Origin: Anaerolineales bacterium | GTDB taxonomy: Bacteria > Chloroflexota > Anaerolineae > Anaerolineales > E44-bin32 | Reading direction: 5' to 3' | DNA length: 12,214 bases | NCBI GenBank assembly: GCA_030606845.1 | Contig: JAUWFP010000039.1 | Location: forward strand, 1 to 12,214 | In this document: piece after piece, positions 1-6,085 of the stretch | How the letters are laid out: every line of letters begins with the position of its first letter | How positions within the stretch are numbered: position 1 is the stretch's first letter | Position numbers and translations under genes: made by a program | Notes under the pieces: model-generated | What the model was told of the DNA's origin: nothing | The model's input: only the letters and a program-made list of their open reading frames with translations | Database searches by the model: none

Positions 1-425
1 GCCTGGATAATCGTCGGGTAGCCAGCGCAACGGCAGAGCGTATCCTTCAAGGCATCCCGAATCTCTATTTCACCGGGGTTCGGGTTCTTCATTAATAGAG
101 CCGCGGCGGTCATCATTTGTCCCGGCATGCAGAAGCCACACTGCAAGGCACCATATTGGACGAAAGCCTCCTGCAGCGGGTGCAGATGACCATCCTGCGC
201 CAGTCCTTCAATCGTTAGGATCTTTCGCCCAGCGGCCCGCTCTGCCGGATAAACGCAGGAGAGAATCGGTGCATCGTCGATTAAAACCGTACAGGCGCCG
301 CACTCCGCTTCGCCGCACCCGATCTTCGTACCGGTCATCCCCAGACGGGTCCGGAGAAGATCAGAGAGCAATTCCCCGGGGAGAACATCGATCTCCTTTT
401 CCACTCCGTTTATCCAGAATTTCAT
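1..425 (-). CDS. Molybdenum hydroxylase (xanthine dehydrogenase family) [2Fe-2S] subunit, 3' end cut by window edge
   Basis: Small iron-sulfur subunit of a three-subunit molybdenum hydroxylase (XdhC/CoxS type), which passes electrons from the molybdopterin site to FAD. I translated it from an ATG at 425; 141 codons are visible and no stop is reached at position 1. The N-terminal plant-type ferredoxin domain has ligands C37, C42, C45 (in CGEAECGAC) and C57. The helical second-cluster domain has C96 and C99 (CGFC) and C131 and C133 (CRC). All eight cluster cysteines are therefore present. Family members are usually about 150-170 residues, so only the last few residues should be missing. It starts 37 bp after the FAD-subunit stop, with only a weak ribosome-binding site (GAGAG), and is probably co-transcribed with that gene. 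The molybdopterin subunit would be expected beyond the left edge. The substrate (xanthine, hypoxanthine, nicotinate, CO or other) cannot be told from this subunit. Confidence 0.93.
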   Translation of the reverse strand, partial: MKFWINGVEKEIDVLPGELLSDLLRTRLGMTGTKIGCGEAECGACTVLIDDAPILSCVYPAERAAGRKILTIEGLAQDGHLHPLQEAFVQYGALQCGFCMPGQMMTAAALLMKNPNPGEIEIRDALKDTLCRCAGYPTIIQ

Positions 426-462
426 CGTTTTATTCTCTCAGACCAAGGCCAATACGTGGGTT

Positions 463-1350
463 TCATTCGTATTTGCTCGCAGCCCGTTCCCAGGCTTCCG
501 TGATCGTGCGCTTGAACAGCGTCGGCAGGATATGTTGCCGATAAGCCTTCGTCGATCTGTGTGGGCTGGTCCGCAACTTCACTTCTCGCAGCAGCTGTTG
601 AACCGCGCTTTGATTAATTTCGGGGTCAAAAGACTGACCACGTAAGACCGCCTCAGTCTTCAGCGCCCGCAGCGGCCGCGGCCCAGCCGGTCCAATAGCA
701 ATTTGAAGTTCCTCAACTTTGCCGCCGCTTCCTCGCCGCAGCCAAATTCCCATGTTCAATATCGCGATCGCCACGCCCTGAGGGCGCATGACTCGCCTAA
801 ATGCCGAGCCTTCTCCTTCGCCAGACAGCGGAACGCGAAAAGCGACGATAATCTCTCGTGAACGGTCAAAGCTCGGTCGACCTGGTCCTTCGAAGAGCGT
901 CTCAACCGGAACCCACCTTCGCCCCTCCGCAGAAGCGAGTTGGGCTTCCGCCCGCAGGCTGATAAGGGCGATCGTCCCATCACCCGCTGGAAGCGCATGT
1001 CCCACATTGCCTCCAAGCGTTGCCACATTTCGGATCTGGGTGCCGCCGATGAGCCCACATGCTTCGGTGAGTCCTTGAGCGTGCTTCTGGATGCTGACAT
1101 CCCGAATAATTTCATAAAGCGACGCCGCTGCTCCAATGTGAAGGAAACCATCCTGTGTATTTATCGCCGTCATTTCAGGAATTTGGGTTACGTCGACCAA
1201 TGTATTAACCGCTGAATGCCGTCCTTGCTGGAGATCGAGCAAGAGGTCAGTACCGCCGGCGACGACAGCAGCGCGATCGGGTTCAACGCCCAGCGCTGCC
1301 AGTGCATCTTCGACGGTTGAGGGCTGTAGATACTTCTTCCAAAGAGCCAT
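463..1350 (-). CDS. Molybdenum hydroxylase (xanthine dehydrogenase family) FAD-binding subunit
   Basis: A 295-residue medium subunit (CoxM/XdhB type) that binds FAD and transfers electrons from the [2Fe-2S] subunit to NAD+ or another acceptor. The FAD-binding PCMH fold shows AGGTDLLLD at residues 31-39, which contacts the FAD pyrophosphate, and TLGGNVG at 111-117 followed by PAGD. The second half (about 180-285) matches the CO dehydrogenase flavoprotein C-terminal domain in length and placement. Total length is normal for the family (about 280-300). The ATG at 1350 is the only start that keeps the N-terminal ALWKKYLQPSTVEDALAAL segment typical of these subunits; its ribosome-binding site is weak (AGAAG, 5 nt away). 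The 146-bp upstream gap holds a good promoter and a palindrome, so this gene probably begins its own transcript with the downstream iron-sulfur subunit. Substrate is not determinable here; the adjacent hydantoinase and nucleoside-type importer favour a purine-like heterocycle. Confidence 0.93.
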   Translation of the reverse strand: MALWKKYLQPSTVEDALAALGVEPDRAAVVAGGTDLLLDLQQGRHSAVNTLVDVTQIPEMTAINTQDGFLHIGAAASLYEIIRDVSIQKHAQGLTEACGLIGGTQIRNVATLGGNVGHALPAGDGTIALISLRAEAQLASAEGRRWVPVETLFEGPGRPSFDRSREIIVAFRVPLSGEGEGSAFRRVMRPQGVAIAILNMGIWLRRGSGGKVEELQIAIGPAGPRPLRALKTEAVLRGQSFDPEINQSAVQQLLREVKLRTSPHRSTKAYRQHILPTLFKRTITEAWERAASKYE

Positions 1351-1418
1351 ATTCGCTTCTACTGAGAGGATTGAGGATCCGGTGGCACTTTACGGTTAGC
1401 GAGGCTGCTTAACGCCGG

Positions 1419-1437
1419 TCACAGATCCACTCTGTGA
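1419..1437. promoter_or_regulatory. Operator-like palindrome TCACAGA-N5-TCTGTGA downstream of predicted promoter
   Basis: A perfect 7-bp inverted repeat (TCACAGA / TCTGTGA) with a 5-bp spacer sits about 20-37 bp downstream of the predicted transcription start. A further GTTCAC at 1455-1460 is an inverted copy of GTGAAC at 1434-1439. There is no T-run on either side, so it does not look like a terminator. Its place between promoter and start codon suits a repressor operator, or a small leader hairpin. The binding protein is unknown. Confidence 0.4.
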
Positions 1438-1462
1438 ACGACCACCAATCCGAGGTTCACTG

Positions 1463-1491
1463 ATTCTAGCATCTGGCAGGTCGCGTTTCAA
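1463..1491 (-). promoter_or_regulatory. Predicted sigma-70-type promoter for the molybdenum hydroxylase genes
   Basis: On the minus strand a -35 box TTGAAA (1491-1486) and a -10 box TAGAAT (1468-1463) are separated by exactly 17 bp. Each box differs from consensus at one base, and the -10 is preceded by TGC, an extended -10 element. The -35 starts 6 bp after the hydantoinase stop codon. Transcription would start near 1456, giving a leader of about 105 nt before the ATG at 1350. This is pattern matching only; no start site has been mapped. Confidence 0.6.
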
Positions 1492-1496
1492 GACCC

Positions 1497-2918
1497 TTAA
1501 AGAATCTCGCCGCCTGGACGGCGATGGAGATAACGCCCCATCCCAGCCTTACCCTGCCATTTGCCTTCATCTACAATTAATTGTCCGCGCAGGAACACTT
1601 TCTCCGGGTACCCCTTCAATTGCCAGCCTTCGTAGAGATTGTAATCCGTACGATGCTGGGCGAATTCCACACCGTAGGTTAATTCACGCGCCGGGTCCCA
1701 GATCACGATGTCAGCATCCGATCCAGGCAATAGTGCGCCTTTCTGCGGATACAGCCCGAAGATCTTCGCTGCGTTCGTGCTTGTTAACGCGACGAACTGG
1801 TTGGGAGTGATCCTCCCTTGTCCGACTCCATACGACCAGAGAATCGGCATTCGATCTCCAACACCGGGAAGACCATTCGGGATTTTCGTGAAGTCATCTG
1901 CGCCCAGTTCCTTCCCGGGGATCATAACGCTCTGCCCCTCATACTCAATTGGTTTGGTCCCATCATAGAAGAAAGGACAATGATCCGTCCCTATGGTTTG
2001 CAACCCACCATCCGCAAGCCCGTTCCATAGCGTTTCGTTATCCTGCGTCGTCCGCATCGGGGGAGAGCAAATCCATTTAGCGCCTTCATCTCCGCGCAGA
2101 TTCTCAATTGTGAAGAAGAGATAGGGAGGGCAGGTCTCGCCCATCACAGGAGTGCCGCGTTGGCGTGCGTAGCGAATCTGATCCAGTCCGCCAGCCGTAT
2201 TGACATGAACGATGTAAAGAGGCGATCCGGCTTGCTCTGCCAGCGCGATCCCCCGCAAGACCGATTCGACGGCGCCCCAAGGTGGTCGGGTAAGCGCGTG
2301 CCATTCAGGCGAGGTATGCCCTGCCGCAAGCGCCTCAGCGGTTAGAATCTCGATCACATCTCCATTCTCGGCATGCATCATCGTGAGCATCCCCTGCTCA
2401 GCCCCCAGCCGCATAACCCTGAAGATCTCGCCATCCTGGAGTCGGAGACGTCCGTTATAGGCCGTGAACACCTTTAATGTCGTAATCCCTTCGTCGAGCA
2501 GCGCAGGGATTTCCGCCATGACGTCATCATCCAAGTTGGTGATGTTCATATGAAAGCCGAAATCGACCGCCGCCTTCTCATCCGCTTTGCGGTGCCAATT
2601 TTCGATTGCCTGCCGCAGCGAAGGCTGATCTTGCGGTACAAAATCCATCACCGTCGTCGTCCCGCCGAATGCTGCCGCCTTATGCCCTGTGTAGTGATCA
2701 TCGGAGGAAACCGTATCGAACATCGGTAAGTCGAGATGCGTGTGTGGGTCAACGCCTCCGGGGAAAACGAGTTTTCCCTCCGCGTCGATGATTTCGGCGT
2801 CATCTGCGGCGATTTCTTCCCCAATTGCGGCGATCCGCTCATCGCGGATGAGCAAATCCGCTCGAATGACTTCACTGGCGGTGACCAGCGTTCCAGACCG
2901 AATGAGTATCGCTGTCAT
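1497..2918 (-). CDS. hydA: Dihydropyrimidinase / D-hydantoinase (cyclic amidohydrolase)
   Basis: A 473-residue cytoplasmic binuclear-metal amidohydrolase that hydrolyses the cyclic amide bond of dihydropyrimidines, hydantoins or related rings. Every expected metal ligand is visible: H59 and H61 in DPHTHLDLP, the lysine normally carboxylated at K149 in TTLKVFTAY, H182 in MMHAENGD, H238 in YIVHVN and D312 in GTDHCPF. Y154, five residues after the lysine, matches the conserved stereochemistry-gate tyrosine of the family. Length is typical (about 460-480). The ATG at 2918 overlaps the stop of the upstream gene (ATGA) and has a good Shine-Dalgarno (GAGGA at 2929-2925), so the two are translationally coupled. 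Dihydropyrimidinase proper, hydantoinase and the hyuA-type enzyme of anaerobic purine-degradation clusters share these motifs, so the natural substrate is open. The adjacent xanthine dehydrogenase-type subunits make an N-heterocycle catabolic role likely. Confidence 0.93.
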   Translation of the reverse strand: MTAILIRSGTLVTASEVIRADLLIRDERIAAIGEEIAADDAEIIDAEGKLVFPGGVDPHTHLDLPMFDTVSSDDHYTGHKAAAFGGTTTVMDFVPQDQPSLRQAIENWHRKADEKAAVDFGFHMNITNLDDDVMAEIPALLDEGITTLKVFTAYNGRLRLQDGEIFRVMRLGAEQGMLTMMHAENGDVIEILTAEALAAGHTSPEWHALTRPPWGAVESVLRGIALAEQAGSPLYIVHVNTAGGLDQIRYARQRGTPVMGETCPPYLFFTIENLRGDEGAKWICSPPMRTTQDNETLWNGLADGGLQTIGTDHCPFFYDGTKPIEYEGQSVMIPGKELGADDFTKIPNGLPGVGDRMPILWSYGVGQGRITPNQFVALTSTNAAKIFGLYPQKGALLPGSDADIVIWDPARELTYGVEFAQHRTDYNLYEGWQLKGYPEKVFLRGQLIVDEGKWQGKAGMGRYLHRRPGGEIL

Positions 2919-3472
2919 TGATCTTCCTCGTTGTTCCTGGTGGGATGTTTCAGGGTGTCTGACATCCCAATTTCAGATTGGGCAGAGAAGCCATCATCAC
3001 AATCCGTTCGTTCACGGATGAGCTTCCACAAACGATCACGCTCATCAGATGGGGGTACTCGCAAATCGCGCACATCGTTCGCCTGCGTTAAGCGCTCGCC
3101 GGTCGTATAAAGGAACGTAAAACGACGCCATTTTTCCGCCGGTATGGGCCTGGGCAATTCGAGTAGTGGACCCAATAATATCTTGAAGTACGGTTCATCT
3201 GCCCGGGGATGATCGCTTTCTTCCCGTAGAAGTTCCCCTCTCGTCAACAATTCATGCCCCAGGACCTTGGCGATGTAGCGCACAGACCATTTCTCCTCGC
3301 CGAAAGCCGAGGTGAGGAAAAAGGCGATCCAATCGACACGTATGGTTTTCGGTCCAGTTTGAAGAGGAATCCGGTACCAACCCAAAACCCTGGCGATCTC
3401 CAGATCACGCGGGTCTTTCATAACCGCTACCAGGATAAGGTCTTCCGGATAGATTTCTTCCATCACGCCCAA
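2915..3472 (-). CDS. Uncharacterised 185-residue protein coupled to the hydantoinase gene
   Basis: I do not recognise a named domain. The segment at residues 10-140 looks like a compact folded domain: DLILVAVMKDPRDLEIAR, GWYRIP (31-36), VDWIAFFLTSAFGE (46-59), DHPRA (87-91), YFKILLGPL (95-103), and FTFLYTTGE (118-126). I recall similar proteins as hypotheticals in Chloroflexota. The alternation of short hydrophobic strands with a conserved W/Y-R-IP loop could suit a small beta-barrel of PUA/EVE/ASCH type, but that is a guess. There is no signal peptide or membrane segment. The tail after about 158 is polar and probably disordered. The longest reading starts at TTG (3472); an in-frame ATG at 3463 is an equally plausible start, and neither has a strong ribosome-binding site. 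Its stop overlaps the hydantoinase ATG by 4 nt, so both proteins are made from one message. Confidence 0.75.
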   Translation of the reverse strand: MGVMEEIYPEDLILVAVMKDPRDLEIARVLGWYRIPLQTGPKTIRVDWIAFFLTSAFGEEKWSVRYIAKVLGHELLTRGELLREESDHPRADEPYFKILLGPLLELPRPIPAEKWRRFTFLYTTGERLTQANDVRDLRVPPSDERDRLWKLIRERTDCDDGFSAQSEIGMSDTLKHPTRNNEEDQ

Positions 3473-3627
3473 TTTTGATAAGGAAACGGACCGTCTTCAA
3501 GATAGCAAGAAAACGTCACGACCATCCGTGCTCGGGAAAAAACAGGCAGATATTCCACACTCCGTTCTCACGATGGAATGGGACATCCGCCTTTCTTCTC
3601 AACAAGGTTCCCTTTATAGAAGCGTCT
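3473..3627. other. 155-bp gap between the PLP enzyme and the orphan protein
   Basis: No coding sequence is convincing here. On the minus strand it holds an ATTCCA/TGGAAT inverted repeat (3552-3557 and 3574-3579). Inside this is a UCGU-GAGA-ACGG mini-hairpin with a GNRA-type loop, followed 9 nt later by a run of six Ts (3542-3537). The distance to the T-run and the short stem make this a poor intrinsic terminator at best. This gap is the most likely boundary between the importer operon and the hydantoinase operon. Confidence 0.4.
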
Positions 3628-3641
3628 TTATATCAAACCAA
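3613..3641 (-). promoter_or_regulatory. Weak candidate promoter for the orphan protein-hydantoinase pair
   Basis: On the minus strand TATAAA (3618-3613) lies 17 bp after TTGGTT (3641-3636), at the very end of the upstream PLP-enzyme gene. The -10 matches consensus at five of six positions but the -35 only at three. A start near 3606 would leave a leader of more than 130 nt. It is listed because the 155-bp gap needs some promoter if the upstream operon ends here; read-through is equally possible. Confidence 0.22.
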
Positions 3642-5088
3642 CACGCTCGTTGAACTCAACAATCAATTGATCGATCTCTGGCAGAAGCGCCTGGATCGAG
3701 GTCCAATAATCCCGATCGTACCACTGCGCCATGATTTCCTCGTAGGTCCGGCCCTGCTGCTCGACCCAGGTGTAGTATTTCAAGTTATGAATCCTGCGTC
3801 GGTCTGTGTAGCGAGTTTCCAGCATATGGTCCGTTTTCAGCCCATGCAGATCACGAGCGAAGTGGGCTGCAGCTTCCACCTCCTGATATTTACCATGTTC
3901 CTCATGCATCTCTTTTAAGCGGCTTTGATAGAGTTCCATGGAATCAGTAAATACCGTGAGCACGATGTCGTTTTCGCCCAGTTCATAATATTTAGCGAAC
4001 TTAATCGCCATTGCCAGGTTGGCGATGCTGGAGAAGCCGAGCAGTTCCAGGTTCGCAATAAAAGCCTCGGGCACCCCTTTTCCAACCAGGTACTTATGGC
4101 CTGCCGGCTCATTGAAGAGACGGGCCAGGTTGACAATCACATTGTCGTCGAGAGAGATGATCATATCGGTATTTTTCACATTGTGGATCCAGGGGACGTG
4201 TTTATCACCGATGCCCTCGATGCGATGTTCTCCAAAACCATTTTCGATCAAGGTCGGGCATTGCCAGGCTTCACCGGCAGCGATCCTGCTTGTCGGGAAG
4301 ATCTGCTTGAGATAATCCCCGCAGGCGATCGTCCCCGCCGATCCTGTTGTCAGCACAACCCCAGCGTAGTTGTCCTTCTGGCGAAGCTCTTTTTTTAGCA
4401 CTTCCTCCATTGCATGTCCGGTGATGTCATAATGCCAGAGGTAATTACCGAATTCGTCGAACTGGTTGAAGATAACCACATCGTCGCGGGTCTCGCGAAG
4501 TTCCCATGTCTTGTCGAAGATCTCTTTCACGTTCGACTCGCTGCCAGGCGTGGCAATAACCTCACCAGCTACTTTTTCCAGCCATTCGAAGCGCTCCCTG
4601 CTCATTCCCTCTGGGAGGATGGCGATTGATTCGCAGGCCAGCAGTGAAGCATCATACGCCCCGCCGCGACAGTAATTCCCCGTCGATGGCCAAACTGCCT
4701 TGTCCTTAACAGGATCGAACTGGCCCGTGACTAACCGTGGGACCAGGCATCCGAATGTTGCCCCGACTTTATGGGATCCTGTGGGCATCCATTTCCCAAC
4801 CAGGGCGATGATACGCGCATCAACACCGGTCAGCGAACTCGGAATCTCCAGATAATTCACCCCTCCGTAACCACCACCTTTCGGAGTGGGCTCATTCTTC
4901 CAGGTAATACGAAAGAGATTCTCTGGCGTCACATCCCAGAGCCCAAGCGAACTAAGCTTCTCTTTAATTGAATCAGGGATCAAGCTTGGGTCTTTCATCT
5001 GCGCGAAAGTTGGGATAATGAAGTTGCGTTCCCTAACTCTCTCAATGGTTTTCTCTAGCCTATCTTTATAAATTGTGAGGTCAATCAT
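3628..5088 (-). CDS. Fold-type II PLP-dependent enzyme of unassigned reaction (cysteine synthase / tryptophan synthase beta superfamily)
   Basis: A 486-residue cytoplasmic enzyme. The Schiff-base lysine is K107 in PTGSHKVGA (102-110). STGNYCRGG (135-143) carries the asparagine (N138) that contacts the cofactor ring, and TTGSAGTIACG (248-258) fits the glycine-rich phosphate-binding loop. These features place it in fold-type II, with beta-elimination or beta-replacement chemistry usual for the group. It is much longer than cysteine synthase (about 310) and longer than 2,3-diaminopropionate ammonia-lyase (about 400). The extra length is an N-terminal 60 residues and a helical, charged C-terminal region from about 385. 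I recall such proteins only as PLP-dependent subunit beta. The ATG at 5088 lies 11 bp after the glycosyltransferase stop; a GGAAGG ribosome-binding site is present but rather far (14 nt). It appears to be the last gene of the importer transcript. A lyase acting on an amino acid released in N-heterocycle breakdown is possible but unproven. Confidence 0.85.
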   Translation of the reverse strand: MIDLTIYKDRLEKTIERVRERNFIIPTFAQMKDPSLIPDSIKEKLSSLGLWDVTPENLFRITWKNEPTPKGGGYGGVNYLEIPSSLTGVDARIIALVGKWMPTGSHKVGATFGCLVPRLVTGQFDPVKDKAVWPSTGNYCRGGAYDASLLACESIAILPEGMSRERFEWLEKVAGEVIATPGSESNVKEIFDKTWELRETRDDVVIFNQFDEFGNYLWHYDITGHAMEEVLKKELRQKDNYAGVVLTTGSAGTIACGDYLKQIFPTSRIAAGEAWQCPTLIENGFGEHRIEGIGDKHVPWIHNVKNTDMIISLDDNVIVNLARLFNEPAGHKYLVGKGVPEAFIANLELLGFSSIANLAMAIKFAKYYELGENDIVLTVFTDSMELYQSRLKEMHEEHGKYQEVEAAAHFARDLHGLKTDHMLETRYTDRRRIHNLKYYTWVEQQGRTYEEIMAQWYDRDYWTSIQALLPEIDQLIVEFNERVGLI

Positions 5089-5099
5089 AATGTTTCGTA

Positions 5100-6065
5100 T
5101 TACCTTCCTTTGGATGATTTTTTGTTTTCTAAACTACTGGGTTTCCGGACGATATAGAGCGGTCGGCCTTTAGCCTCATCGTAAATCCGACCGATATATT
5201 CCCCGAGGATCCCAAGAGAGATTAGCTGCACGCCTCCTAGAAATAATACCGCGATCAAGGTTGTTGCCTGACCAAGAAACGCCGGGCTTCCAACCAGTCT
5301 GAACACAATTACTATGGGTATGGCGATAATGCTCACGCCCGCGGCGAAAAAGCCGAGGTAGGTCGCAATCTGAAGTGGAAAGTAGGAAAAACCCGTGACG
5401 GCATTGAGCGCCAGGCGCAGCATTTTACGAAACGGATACTTCGTCTCTCCAGCGAATCTCGCAGCTCGCTTATATGGCACCCCGGTCTGGCGGAAGCCAA
5501 CCCACGCGGCCATGGCTCTTGGAAAACGATGCATCTCGCGCATCTGAGATAGCGCATCGACTGCCTGCCGGTCCATCAGCCGGAAATCCCCGGTATCCAG
5601 TGGGATCTCAACATCGGTAATGCGGTTGATCAAGCGGTAAAACAAGGCTGCCGTGGTTTTCTTAAACCAGGTCTCACCCTCCCGCTCCGTGCGCACGGCG
5701 TACACGATTTCATAACCCTCGCGCCATTTTGCCACCAAATCGGAGATGACCTCAGGCGGGTCCTGCAGATCAGAATCCATGATAATCACAGCGCGGCCCT
5801 GGCTGAAATCCATCCCCGCGGTCACGGCGATTTGATGCCCAAAATTCCGGGCGAAAATAACAGGAACCACACGTGGATCTTCTCCGCTTATCGCTTCGAT
5901 CCACGCCGAGGAGCCATCCGTCGATCCATCGTCGATGAGAATGAGCTCCCATGGATCACCCAGGTCATCCAAGACCGCCTTCACCCGATAATAGAGTTCC
6001 GGAAGCGACTCGATTTCGTTATAGACCGGCACTGCGACAGAGATGTTAATTTCGGATTTCGTCAT
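5100..6065 (-). CDS. GT2 polyprenyl-phosphate glycosyltransferase with two C-terminal membrane segments (GtrB/ArnC/DPM1-like)
   Basis: A 321-residue inner-membrane glycosyltransferase. The GT-A domain has VAVPVYNE (10-17), the nucleotide-binding LILIDDGSTDGS (41-52) and the metal-binding DSD in MDSDLQDPPE (96-105). DTGDFRLMDR (157-166) is the conserved acceptor-side motif of the DPM1/GtrB group. Two hydrophobic segments follow at about 230-257 and 266-290, then GEYIGRIYDEAKGRPLYIV, the standard ending of this subfamily, and a short Lys/Ser-rich tail. Known relatives move a sugar from a nucleotide sugar to undecaprenyl phosphate for wall, O-antigen or lipid modification. The ATG at 6065 has a strong Shine-Dalgarno (GGAGG, 9 nt away) and is 20 bp after the threonine synthase-like gene, so it is in the operon. 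No sugar pathway gene is nearby, and its presence between two PLP enzymes is unexplained. Confidence 0.92.
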   Translation of the reverse strand: MTKSEINISVAVPVYNEIESLPELYYRVKAVLDDLGDPWELILIDDGSTDGSSAWIEAISGEDPRVVPVIFARNFGHQIAVTAGMDFSQGRAVIIMDSDLQDPPEVISDLVAKWREGYEIVYAVRTEREGETWFKKTTAALFYRLINRITDVEIPLDTGDFRLMDRQAVDALSQMREMHRFPRAMAAWVGFRQTGVPYKRAARFAGETKYPFRKMLRLALNAVTGFSYFPLQIATYLGFFAAGVSIIAIPIVIVFRLVGSPAFLGQATTLIAVLFLGGVQLISLGILGEYIGRIYDEAKGRPLYIVRKPSSLENKKSSKGR

Positions 6066-6085
6066 TCTATTTATCCTCCGCCGTT

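Noticed and set aside
756..1151. Minus-strand alternative frame of 131 residues inside the FAD subunit
   Set aside because: Same-strand shadow of a gene with intact FAD-binding motifs; low-complexity Arg/Ser-rich translation.
1419..1437. Palindrome read as an intrinsic terminator for the hydantoinase gene
   Set aside because: The 7-bp stem is not GC-rich and no T-run follows on either strand; an operator or leader hairpin fits better.
3475..3918. 147-residue plus-strand frame spanning the gap and the 3' end of the PLP enzyme
   Set aside because: More than half overlaps the coding C-terminus of the PLP enzyme in antisense, and the translation resembles no protein family. No promoter or ribosome-binding site supports it.
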